Source: an uncultured Acetatifactor sp. (lineage in GTDB: Bacteria > Bacillota > Clostridia > Lachnospirales > Lachnospiraceae). From it: 6,188 nt of DNA. Position numbers and translations under genes: made by a program. Of the stretch, positions 1-6,002 are shown in pieces. Numbering within the stretch: position 1 is the first letter of the stretch; each line of letters starts with the position of its first letter. The stretch is from the NCBI GenBank assembly GCA_934394665.1, contig CAKRRS010000110.1, positions 1-6,188 of the forward strand. The letters are read 5' to 3'. The notes under the pieces were generated by a model that searched no databases, had not been told where the DNA came from, and saw nothing but the letters and a program-made list of their open reading frames with translations.

Positions 1-845
1 ACTGTCTCCTGTCTGAGAGGAAGCTTCTTCATATCTATTGTCAGTCCAACACCTGCACCCTCTGCCATCTCCCACAGGCCGGCGAAAATGCCGCCCTCGG
101 AAGCATCATGCATGGTACAACCGCCGGACTTCACGGCGGTAGCGGCCTCCGGCAAAATAGAATAATACCGGTCAAACGCCGCAGCTTCTTCCACCAGATA
201 CGCAGGGTATCTCGTCAAAAGTCCTTCCTGATTCCGCGCCGCCAGATCTGCGGTTCCTTCCAGGCCGATCCATTTCGTAATGATAATATCCTGTCCCGCC
301 AGGTTCTGATTCATTGCTGTTTTCCGCTTCTCAGTTGCTACCCTGCCGGAATCGGCATCTTCTTGCGTCGCATTGTCTTTTATGATTCCGTATCCCGTTA
401 CCGTTGCAATTGGCTGACGAACCGCACTGCTTACTCTGGTCTGTCCGCCGATGATCTGGATATTCAACTCCTCGGCCGCCGCTTCCGCTTCTGCCATCAG
501 CGCCTTGAGTTCCGGCTCTTCCACGCTCTCCGGCAGGAAGATCACCAGTTCCGCCGCCACAGGCTCCGCGCCCGCTGCCGCCAGATTATTGGCACTTTTC
601 TGGAAAATACGGCGCATCGGCATCACGGACAGATCCTCTCTCTGAACCTCTGCCAGATCGTTCTCGCACTGAAGCTCCACGACACCTTCCTGCACGCAAG
701 TCACCATTCGTCCCCCGGAAATAGGCTGAAAAATAGCGCAGTCTGCCCCCAGACCTGCGCTATTTGCAATTTCCGACCTTTTATTTTTCAGTTGTCTGAG
801 AACGGAACGTTTCAAGACGTTCACGGGTACCTTGCCGCTCTTCAT
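1..845 (-). CDS. AIR-synthase-related (HypE/ThiL/PurM-like) protein, 3' end beyond window
   Basis: The frame is open from ATG at 845 to the window edge, giving 281 residues without a stop. The start is supported by AAGGTG (857-862) 11 nt upstream, overlapping the VanW stop codon, so the pair is probably translated as one operon. Visible family motifs are GLGADCAIF (residues 31-39, nucleotide-binding glycine/aspartate segment), NNLAAAGAEP (86-95), IIGGQTRVS (131-139), ITKWIGLEGT (189-198) and MHDASEGGIFAGLWEMAE (245-262). The order matches the N-terminal dimerisation half and C-terminal AIRS_C half of the PurM/ThiL/HypE superfamily, whose members bind ATP and activate an oxygen or thiocarboxylate-type group. 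HypE proteins are about 330-340 residues, so roughly 60 residues should lie beyond base 1. Asn replaces the common Asp in the N-D-[IL] motif, and a hydrophilic stretch (about residues 155-182) lengthens the linker between halves. No hyp, thi or pur neighbours are present, so the substrate is unknown. Family assignment is secure; a HypE role is not. Confidence 0.88.
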   Translation of the reverse strand, partial: MKSGKVPVNVLKRSVLRQLKNKRSEIANSAGLGADCAIFQPISGGRMVTCVQEGVVELQCENDLAEVQREDLSVMPMRRIFQKSANNLAAAGAEPVAAELVIFLPESVEEPELKALMAEAEAAAEELNIQIIGGQTRVSSAVRQPIATVTGYGIIKDNATQEDADSGRVATEKRKTAMNQNLAGQDIIITKWIGLEGTADLAARNQEGLLTRYPAYLVEEAAAFDRYYSILPEAATAVKSGGCTMHDASEGGIFAGLWEMAEGAGVGLTIDMKKLPLRQET

Positions 846-854
846 GTCTGCTGT

Positions 855-862
855 CTCACCTT
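855..862 (-). promoter_or_regulatory. Shine-Dalgarno site of the AIRS-related gene
   Basis: Read on the minus strand, AAGGTGAG precedes the ATG at 845. It begins inside the TAA stop of the VanW gene and extends into the 16-bp intergenic gap. This fixes the start at 845, which also preserves the conserved N-terminal motif that a later in-frame ATG at about 707 would remove. Confidence 0.6.
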
Positions 863-2340
863 TAGTCGTCTACGATTTCTGTCTGTCCGGCAGCCGCTGC
901 CGCTCTTGCGTTCAATGCCGCTGCTACATTTTTCACATGATCAATATTGGCAGTACTGATTGCTGCCATGATCTCTTCATAAGCCTGCGGATCGGATGTA
1001 GCCGTACCCACGGTAGCACTGCGGGGCACCATCTTGTAGTTGCTGCTGTTGACCTGCTCTCTGCTGACTTCCACACCGTTTTCCAGAGTAATCTTCCACA
1101 GTCTCGCCTTATAGCCGATATGAGCACTCTCTGTCACGATATAGCCGATAGGCTGACCGGCATCTGCATAAATCTGATCTGCCGGAGGATTGATCACTTC
1201 CAGCACTTCACTTTCATAACGGACCGAATGTCCGGCAGCTCTGGTCTCTTTACCGTAGATATTGAAAGTGATCTGCTTGTCATGGGTATATCCTTCTATA
1301 TAAATCGGATAATCCGTATTGTTTACAAACTTGAAATCCTTGCCGGAGCTCTCCGCGATGGCTGCATCCGCAGACGGATCCACATAGCCTACGATCATGG
1401 AATGGTTATAACGCTCTGTTACTTCCAGTTCCGCAAGCAATACCGCATTATACAATGTGGTGGATACCTGGCAGATGCCTCCGCCCAGGCTGTCTACCAC
1501 TTTACCGCTGACATAAGAACCGGCCATGTAATATCCGTTTGCCGCGGAGAAAGGAGATACTGTCTTATAAGTGGAAAATTCCTCTCCGGGATACAAAGTC
1601 GTGCCGTTGATCAGGCTGCATCCGTTTGCCACGTTTGCGCTTCTGGAGGATCCGGAAGTCTTATAGGATGTGGTAAAGCTTCCCAGTACATCCGTTACCT
1701 GTGCCAGTTCCTCGGCACTGCCCTGCGGCTCATCCACTACGATTTCCAGAGGAATGCTACACGCCTCATGATTCCATTCTTCTGTCAGATAGTCGTACAC
1801 CGTGTCGATCGACTTCTCGACATCCAGTACATATCCTGTCTGTCCTTCAATCACCTGAAACTTGCCACCGTCTCTTTTTAAGGAGACATTGATGGCTTCC
1901 TGATCATATTTTGTGCATTTGGTCAACAGGTCATTGATCGCCTGCAGATCAAAATCCAGTTCGATCGGATATACATAATTTTCATGCTGCAGATCCATCA
2001 GAATCTTGTAGCGCTCGATTACGTTTCCATGCGTTCCCAGTTCCAGTGCTTCCTCCACCAGTTCCGGATTTTTCCAGGTCACACCTAAATTGCCTGCCGT
2101 GGTCGTCACTTCATGGTCGTTCGCTGCGATCAGTGTGATCTCCACCTCGTTCAAATTTTCGATATAACTCTCAACGGCTGCGGTTGCTTCCTGTGCCGTC
2201 ATGCCGGACAGCTCCACATCTCCCGCATAAATCCCTGTTTTAATGGTATCCTCTGTCTTCGCCTGCACTGTCATGCCGAACAGCAATGTCAGCGTCAGCA
2301 ACAAGATACCCTGCATTCCCTTACGATACAATTTTTTCAT
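862..2340 (-). CDS. Secreted VanW-family protein with G5-like C-terminal region
   Basis: This is a 492-residue protein read from ATG at 2340. A signal peptide is clear: basic MKKLYRKG, hydrophobic ILLLTLTLL (12-20), and a likely cleavage after VQA (25-27). Residues about 65-205 resemble the peptidoglycan-binding-like domain that often precedes VanW domains. The VanW domain spans about 215-345 and includes NGTTLYPGEEFS (245-256), GGGICQVSTTLYNA (286-299) and RYNHSMIVGYVDPSADAAI (310-328). Residues about 365-440 look like a G5 domain, followed by an Ala-rich tail. VanW is named from vancomycin-resistance clusters, but its biochemical role is unknown; proteins of this architecture are chromosomal and exported to the envelope. 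No van genes are nearby, so resistance should not be inferred. An alternative TTG start at 2364 has AGGAAG 9 nt upstream; the ATG has GGAAAGG at a long 13-nt spacing. I prefer the ATG because it gives a conventional signal peptide. Confidence 0.9.
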   Translation of the reverse strand: MKKLYRKGMQGILLLTLTLLFGMTVQAKTEDTIKTGIYAGDVELSGMTAQEATAAVESYIENLNEVEITLIAANDHEVTTTAGNLGVTWKNPELVEEALELGTHGNVIERYKILMDLQHENYVYPIELDFDLQAINDLLTKCTKYDQEAINVSLKRDGGKFQVIEGQTGYVLDVEKSIDTVYDYLTEEWNHEACSIPLEIVVDEPQGSAEELAQVTDVLGSFTTSYKTSGSSRSANVANGCSLINGTTLYPGEEFSTYKTVSPFSAANGYYMAGSYVSGKVVDSLGGGICQVSTTLYNAVLLAELEVTERYNHSMIVGYVDPSADAAIAESSGKDFKFVNNTDYPIYIEGYTHDKQITFNIYGKETRAAGHSVRYESEVLEVINPPADQIYADAGQPIGYIVTESAHIGYKARLWKITLENGVEVSREQVNSSNYKMVPRSATVGTATSDPQAYEEIMAAISTANIDHVKNVAAALNARAAAAAGQTEIVDD

Positions 2341-2399
2341 AATATCAGTCACGCCTTTCCGCAACCTGCAACACTTCCTATACTCCCACTACAGTTGAA

Positions 2400-2507
2400 T
2401 TAGTAAAAAATAGATGTTATAGTAGGAACGATCATAGCGATTACCAGCAGTACAATAATGACTGCCGAAACGCGCTGTTTTACCTTTTTATTATTCATAT
2501 TGAGCAT
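2400..2507 (-). CDS. Small single-pass membrane peptide (35 aa), first gene of the VanW operon
   Basis: ATG at 2507 has a strong GGAGG (2516-2520) at 8-nt spacing and ends with TAA at 2400-2402. The 35-residue product starts with a basic segment, MLNMNNKKVKQR, then one hydrophobic helix of about 20 residues (SAVIIVLLVIAMIVPTITS) and a short FY tail. By the positive-inside rule the N-terminus should be cytoplasmic. It lies 59 bp upstream of the VanW ATG with no terminator between, and a good promoter lies just upstream, so it is the likely leader gene of the operon. I do not recognise a named family. Short K-rich, one-helix peptides of this kind are common and usually unannotated in clostridia. 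It could assist or regulate export or a membrane complex, but nothing in the sequence says which. A second ATG at 2498 is too far from the ribosome-binding site. Confidence 0.72.
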   Translation of the reverse strand: MLNMNNKKVKQRVSAVIIVLLVIAMIVPTITSIFY

Positions 2508-2527
2508 GGGCGAAACCTCCGTAAAAT
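2500..2527 (+). promoter_or_regulatory. Candidate promoter of the TPR-like gene
   Basis: A -35 of TTGAGC (2500-2505) is followed after 16 bp by a -10 of TAAAAT (2522-2527), matching consensus at 4/6 and 5/6. Transcription would start near 2534 and leave a leader of about 43 nt before the ATG at 2577. The -35 overlaps the start codon of the 35-aa gene on the opposite strand. The call is moderate: the spacer is one base short of optimal. Confidence 0.45.
2516..2520 (-). promoter_or_regulatory. Strong Shine-Dalgarno site of the 35-aa peptide gene
   Basis: GGAGG on the minus strand lies 8 nt before the ATG at 2507. It is the best ribosome-binding site in the window and is the main reason to accept so short a reading frame as a gene. 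Confidence 0.75.
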
Positions 2528-2541
2528 CTTCCAAAAAAGCC

Positions 2542-2563
2542 TTTGTTTCTGATTTGTTTCTGA
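2542..2563. repeat. Perfect 11-bp tandem direct repeat in the divergent control region
   Basis: The unit tttgtttctga occurs twice without a gap (2542-2552 and 2553-2563). Its last base is the first A of the ribosome-binding site of the plus-strand gene. It falls in the predicted leader of both divergent transcripts. The period is close to one helical turn, which would suit a regulator binding the same face of the DNA, but a chance slippage duplication is equally possible. Confidence 0.7.
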
Positions 2564-2568
2564 AAGGA
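2562..2568 (+). promoter_or_regulatory. Ribosome-binding site of the TPR-like gene
   Basis: GAAAGGA lies 8 nt before the ATG at 2577. It overlaps the last bases of the 11-bp tandem repeat and adjoins the opposite-strand -10 box, so occupancy of that promoter would lie over this gene's translation start region. Confidence 0.6.
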
Positions 2569-2569
2569 T

Positions 2570-2598
2570 ATTATATATGAGTTTAAAGTTTTTGGCAA
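2570..2598 (-). promoter_or_regulatory. Promoter of the peptide-VanW-AIRS operon
   Basis: On the minus strand, TTGCCA (2598-2593, 5/6 of the -35 consensus) and a perfect TATAAT (2575-2570) are separated by 17 bp. The predicted start is at about 2563, giving a leader of about 56 nt to the ATG at 2507. The -10 lies between the ribosome-binding site and start codon of the divergent gene, and the -35 lies in about codons 6-8 of that gene. This is the best-matching sigma-A type promoter I found in the window. Confidence 0.65.
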
Positions 2599-3227
2599 GT
2601 TTAATCATATTTATTGTCTTTGTGTATACCATCATCATCGTGGCGTCATCTTCCAAACGCCAGCGTGCCATCGCCGAACAAAAAGAAAAGGAATTCTGGG
2701 ACCGGGAGAAAAAAGCCAACTCCGTCCGTAAAAAATCTCTGGACGGTCTGGATTATATCAAAATCCCTCTGGATAAACTTCCCATGCATGCACTCTCCGA
2801 GGATGAAAAAGCCAGAGAATATGAGGAGCTTATCACTTATCTGTCCTCGCAGCCGATTGTAAACCTCACCGGATTTACGAATACCGACTTAAAGCTGGAA
2901 TACGGCACCGCCAATATCACGCCGCTCTCCCAGTACGACCAGAATTACACGACCCTGGTACGTACCCTGCAGCAATGGGCAGAGCTTCTCCTGAAAGCCG
3001 ACCTGACAGCGGAAGCTGAAACGGTTCTTGCCTATGCGATTTCTATCGGCACGGATGTCAGCCATACTTACTATGCTCTGGCACAGATTTATGCAGACCG
3101 GGCGGAATATGACAAAATCGCCGGACTGATCCGGCAGGCAGAGACGCTCCGCTCCGCATTACAAAAATCTATCGTCCGTACGTTGCAAGAATCTTATCCG
3201 CAAGCCTGCTCGCCTCACTGCGGGTAA
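2577..3227 (+). CDS. Membrane-anchored TPR-like conserved hypothetical protein
   Basis: The 216-residue protein begins at ATG 2577, supported by GAAAGGA (2562-2568) at 8-nt spacing. Residues 4-23 form one hydrophobic helix followed by KRQR, so the body is probably cytoplasmic with an N-terminal anchor. Residues 27-53 are highly charged and probably helical or coiled coil. A middle segment (about 60-125) contains LDYIKIPLDKLP and a motif NLTGFTNTDLKLEYGTANI. Residues 126-195 read as two TPR-like helix pairs, with Ala/Tyr packing positions such as YYALAQIYADRAEYDKI. TPR folds bind proteins; the partner is not indicated. I recognise the general pattern as a clostridial conserved hypothetical but cannot name a function. 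It is the only plus-strand gene. It shares a control region with the divergent operon, and its last 59 bp overlap the 3' end of the convergent exonuclease gene. Confidence 0.82.
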   Translation: MSLKFLASLIIFIVFVYTIIIVASSSKRQRAIAEQKEKEFWDREKKANSVRKKSLDGLDYIKIPLDKLPMHALSEDEKAREYEELITYLSSQPIVNLTGFTNTDLKLEYGTANITPLSQYDQNYTTLVRTLQQWAELLLKADLTAEAETVLAYAISIGTDVSHTYYALAQIYADRAEYDKIAGLIRQAETLRSALQKSIVRTLQESYPQACSPHCG

Positions 3228-3936
3228 GCTTTTCCACATCGACCTCCAAGGTTATCTTATGCTGCTCCTGTAAACGATATAACCACTCTTTTTGCGGTTT
3301 CGTCGCGGGAGTATCTCTTTTTACCCGGAAAATCAGCGGCTGCGGCACAAATAAACTATTTGCCGCTATCATTGCTTTTGCCGCATCTTCTGCGGACTGT
3401 GGGGATTCTGCTGTTTCTGCACTCATGTTTACTTCATAAAACAATTCTCCCAGTTGCCGAAACAGCCTGTCCGTTGCCTTCGCATCTTCCAACGCCCTGT
3501 GGGCGTGATGCGGAATTTCATAATATTTACAAAGATATTCCAGATTCCGATGTGGCAGTTCCGGTAGATATTTTCTGGCGATCCGCAAGGTATCCACTCC
3601 GCATTTTTCAAAATTCACTTTCCTGTCCACCGCAGCCTTTTTCAAAAAAGAATAATCAAATAATATGCGATGTCCCAAAAGCGGCAAATCTCCCAGAAAT
3701 CCCAAAAGCTTTGGAAACACCTCATCCAATTCCGGCGCACCTTCCAGATCCTCATCCCGGATGCCGGTGATCTCTGTGATCCGTTCTTCCAGTTTCCGGC
3801 CGGGATTCACAAATGTAGAAAATTCTTCTGTAATCTCTCCCTGTTCCACGTGAATGGCACCGATCTCTATGATACGATCTTTTTTCGGATGCAGTCCGGT
3901 GGTCTCCAGGTCTATACTGACATATGTGTCAAGCAT
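3169..3936 (-). CDS. DnaQ-like (Pol III epsilon-type) 3'-5' DEDDh exonuclease with C-terminal extension
   Basis: This is a 255-residue protein from ATG 3936, with GAGGA 8 nt upstream. The exonuclease fold fills residues 1-165. Exo I is SIDLETTG with D9 and E11; Exo II is GHRILFDYSFL with D94; Exo III is HRALEDA with H146 and D151, which makes the DEDDh active site complete. Such proteins remove nucleotides from 3' ends of DNA or RNA using two divalent metal ions. It is much shorter than PolC and has no polymerase domain, so it is a stand-alone exonuclease. After an acidic, Ala-rich linker (about 170-195) comes a tail (205-255) with KPQKEWLYRLQEQH and EKLTRSEASRLADKI, resembling the small KLTRSEAS-type helical module (compare DUF3072) seen in other Firmicute proteins. 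It lies 134 bp after the radical SAM gene on the same strand. No strong promoter is visible in the gap. Confidence 0.92.
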   Translation of the reverse strand: MLDTYVSIDLETTGLHPKKDRIIEIGAIHVEQGEITEEFSTFVNPGRKLEERITEITGIRDEDLEGAPELDEVFPKLLGFLGDLPLLGHRILFDYSFLKKAAVDRKVNFEKCGVDTLRIARKYLPELPHRNLEYLCKYYEIPHHAHRALEDAKATDRLFRQLGELFYEVNMSAETAESPQSAEDAAKAMIAANSLFVPQPLIFRVKRDTPATKPQKEWLYRLQEQHKITLEVDVEKLTRSEASRLADKILATYGR

Positions 3937-4070
3937 ACTTTCTTCCTCATATTTCTTCTATTCTTGCCATTTTTCGTGCTTACCGACATTATCCGGTTAC
4001 CAAAGCTTCTGTCTGCTTGTGCTGTTTACAACGCACTCGGAAATAGCTGCATATCCTATGGAAAAGTTCC
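3937..4070. other. 134-bp gap between radical SAM and exonuclease genes
   Basis: Apart from the exonuclease ribosome-binding site (GAGGA, 8 nt before 3936), I find no convincing terminator, promoter or small gene here. A loose inverted repeat (3980-3985 with 3994-3999, 5 of 6 pairs) is too weak to call. The absence of a terminator leaves read-through from the radical SAM gene into the exonuclease gene possible. Confidence 0.5.
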
Positions 4071-5960
4071 CTACTGGCAAATCACATGCGTTGCAGCCTC
4101 ATAATTCAAAGGATTACGCAACTGGTAATCAAAAAGCACAAACCGGGGCTTCCGATCTGCTTGATCGTCTTTCTGATGATTTCTATAGTCTGACATTATT
4201 GTCATATCCCATACAGGATAGCAAAAAGGTTCCAAATGTGTCATCCGGCTTAACTGTTTCCAGTCATATTGTGTGTATGCCGGCAGATATTTTCTCTCCT
4301 GTTCTTCCGTCTGGTAGAACTGTCGGATCTCTTCTTTTGTACTTTCCGTATCATCCACGGCAAAGGCTGGTCTGCTCTTTAGATTCTCCCTCAGATACAT
4401 GTCGTACGTCAGAAGCTCTCTGTAGATCTCGCTATTCTCCGGATCGAATTGTCCTGCGAACGCAAGCAATATCTGATATCTGTAAGATCTGGCCGGACTG
4501 TTGGTAAAATATCCCTGCTCCTGATAGAAATCCGCCAATGCCTCATACATGGCAAAGGCTCCCGGAAATGCTTTTTCCAGGAAAGGCAGTGTATGCGTAA
4601 ACTGACCGCTGTTATAATACAGCTCCACCATCTCTTCGATCCGTTTCAGTCTCCGGAGTTCTCCGTAACTGATCCAGTTGGTATAGAGCACTTCATACGG
4701 CGGCTGCTCCAGATAACGGATTCCATATTCCTGTGCATGTTCGTGCATATCCGAACCTTTTAATACTTTTAAAAATCCCAGCTGTAACTGCTCCGGCTGC
4801 ATGCCGTAGACGCGGTCAAAGGATCTGCCAAAGCTCTCATAATCTTCATAAGGCAGTCCTGCGATCAGATCCAGATGCTGATGAATATTCTGTCCCCGAT
4901 GGATGGCTGCCACGATTCTCTCCAGTTTGTCCACATCCATCACGCGATGGATCGCATGAATGGTCTCCGGATTCGTGGACTGTACACCAATCTCCAGCTG
5001 CGCCAGTCCCGGACGAAAACGATTCAGCAGAGCAATCTCTTCTTCGCGTAGAATATCTGCGGAGATTTCAAAATGGAAGTTAGTGACGCCATTGTCATGT
5101 TCGTAAATATACTGCCAGATCTCCATGGCATGCTTGTGGTCACAGTTGAAGGTACGATCAATAAACTTCACCTGTTTTACCTTCTGATCCAGGAAAAACT
5201 GCAATTCTTTCTTTACAACACTGATGTCACGTAATCTTACTTTTTTATCTATGGACGACAGACAGTAGCTGCACCGGTATGGACAGCCTCTGCTGGTCTC
5301 GTAGTAGATAATACGGTTCGTAAAAGGCTCCATGTCCTCATAAAGAAAAGGAAGTGTTGTCAGATTCGTGAGTGCTCTGGGCTGCGTGTAACCGGAAGCA
5401 AGGCAGAGACCCGGAATCTGCCCGAAGCGTTCTGCGATCTGTTTCCCCTTTTGCTGCTGTATTTGCCGTTGCATTTGCAATCCGCTCTCTTGACCGTCTT
5501 CATGATCCGCCTGCTCTGTCGATTTCCGTCTCTTTTGCGAGCCGTCCGGATTCACCTCATCCTCTGTCTCCTGCAGATATTGCCCCAACAGCTCACGGAA
5601 AGTGGCTTCTCCTTCCCCCACCATGATCCCGGTGACCTGCGGAAATTTTTTTAATAATCCCGGTCCGTCATAAGTAACTTCCGGTCCTCCCAACCAGATC
5701 TCCGTCTCCGACAGAATCTTCGGCAGCTCTGCCAGAATCTCCTGCACCATCTTCCAGTTCCAGATATAACAGGAAAAGCCAATCACATCCGGCTGACGCT
5801 TCCAGATCCCCTCCAGTATCGTCTCGAGAGATTCGTTGATCGTAAACTCTGCCAATTCCACATAGGGCTGCAATTCTTCACCCGCGCATGCCCGCAGGCT
5901 GTAGATGGCAGGATTGGAATGTATGAATTTTGCGTTGATTGCTATTAATAAAAATTTCAT
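4071..5960 (-). CDS. B12-binding-domain radical SAM protein with DUF4080-like C-terminus
   Basis: This is a 629-residue protein. Residues 1-125 form a Rossmann-like cobalamin-binding domain of the radical SAM type: MKFLLIAINAKFIHSN at the start, IWLGGPEVTYDG (88-99) and GIMVGEGEATF (111-121). The DxHxxG lower-ligand motif of methionine-synthase-type B12 domains is absent. The radical SAM core spans about 215-410, with the [4Fe-4S] triad C226, C230 and C233 in RGCPYRCSYC, then FIDRTFNCD (266-274), EIGVQSTNPETI (323-334) and LIAGLPYED (365-373). Residues about 420-625 match in general form the DUF4080 region found in this family. Members of the B12/radical SAM superfamily often perform methylations or rearrangements; the substrate of this subgroup is not known to me. 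A hydrophilic insert rich in Gln, Glu and Lys occupies residues 131-178. The start is fixed by the conserved N-terminus, yet no Shine-Dalgarno lies at normal spacing. Confidence 0.92.
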   Translation of the reverse strand: MKFLLIAINAKFIHSNPAIYSLRACAGEELQPYVELAEFTINESLETILEGIWKRQPDVIGFSCYIWNWKMVQEILAELPKILSETEIWLGGPEVTYDGPGLLKKFPQVTGIMVGEGEATFRELLGQYLQETEDEVNPDGSQKRRKSTEQADHEDGQESGLQMQRQIQQQKGKQIAERFGQIPGLCLASGYTQPRALTNLTTLPFLYEDMEPFTNRIIYYETSRGCPYRCSYCLSSIDKKVRLRDISVVKKELQFFLDQKVKQVKFIDRTFNCDHKHAMEIWQYIYEHDNGVTNFHFEISADILREEEIALLNRFRPGLAQLEIGVQSTNPETIHAIHRVMDVDKLERIVAAIHRGQNIHQHLDLIAGLPYEDYESFGRSFDRVYGMQPEQLQLGFLKVLKGSDMHEHAQEYGIRYLEQPPYEVLYTNWISYGELRRLKRIEEMVELYYNSGQFTHTLPFLEKAFPGAFAMYEALADFYQEQGYFTNSPARSYRYQILLAFAGQFDPENSEIYRELLTYDMYLRENLKSRPAFAVDDTESTKEEIRQFYQTEEQERKYLPAYTQYDWKQLSRMTHLEPFCYPVWDMTIMSDYRNHQKDDQADRKPRFVLFDYQLRNPLNYEAATHVICQ

Positions 5961-5966
5961 GGGCTT

Positions 5967-5996
5967 ATTATACGCCTCTGCATATCATTGGTGCAA
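5967..5996 (-). promoter_or_regulatory. Promoter of the radical SAM gene, predicted leaderless
   Basis: On the minus strand a perfect TATAAT (5972-5967) lies 18 bp after TTGCAC (5996-5991), which matches consensus only in TTG. Counting from the -10 box, +1 falls on 5960, the A of the ATG itself. The only purine-rich match upstream, AGAGG, is 14 nt away. The -10 call is good and the -35 is weak. Confidence 0.5.
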
Positions 5997-6002
5997 GTAT
6001 AG

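Noticed and set aside
108..959. Plus-strand open frame of 283 codons
   Set aside because: It is antisense to the AIRS-related gene and the end of VanW. Its translation is Arg/Cys/His-rich with no domain, while the minus strand has clear family motifs.
832..1881. Plus-strand open frame of 349 codons
   Set aside because: It lies opposite the VanW coding sequence. It has no recognisable motifs or RBS and is Cys/His/Ile-rich, as expected for an antisense shadow.
862..2340. Vancomycin-resistance gene, from the VanW name
   Set aside because: No vanH, A, X, R or S genes are present. The architecture, with signal peptide and G5-like region, is that of common chromosomal VanW-family proteins.
2495..2719. 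Minus-strand open frame of 74 codons
   Set aside because: It is antisense to the start of the TPR-like gene and runs through the control region and the RBS of the 35-aa peptide, with no RBS of its own that I can see.
3911..3988. Short minus-strand frame of about 25 codons overlapping the exonuclease start
   Set aside because: It has no RBS, overlaps the RBS and start of a well-supported gene in another frame, and its Lys/Arg-rich product reflects the purine-rich leader.
3980..3999. Inverted repeat ttaccg...cggtta in the gap before the exonuclease gene
   Set aside because: The arms are six bases with a mismatch, with no T run and no symmetry beyond that. This is likely to occur by chance.
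3854..4507. Plus-strand open frame of 217 codons spanning the gap at 3937-4070
   Set aside because: It is mostly antisense to the radical SAM and exonuclease genes, with low-complexity Ser/Cys/Pro composition and no family resemblance.
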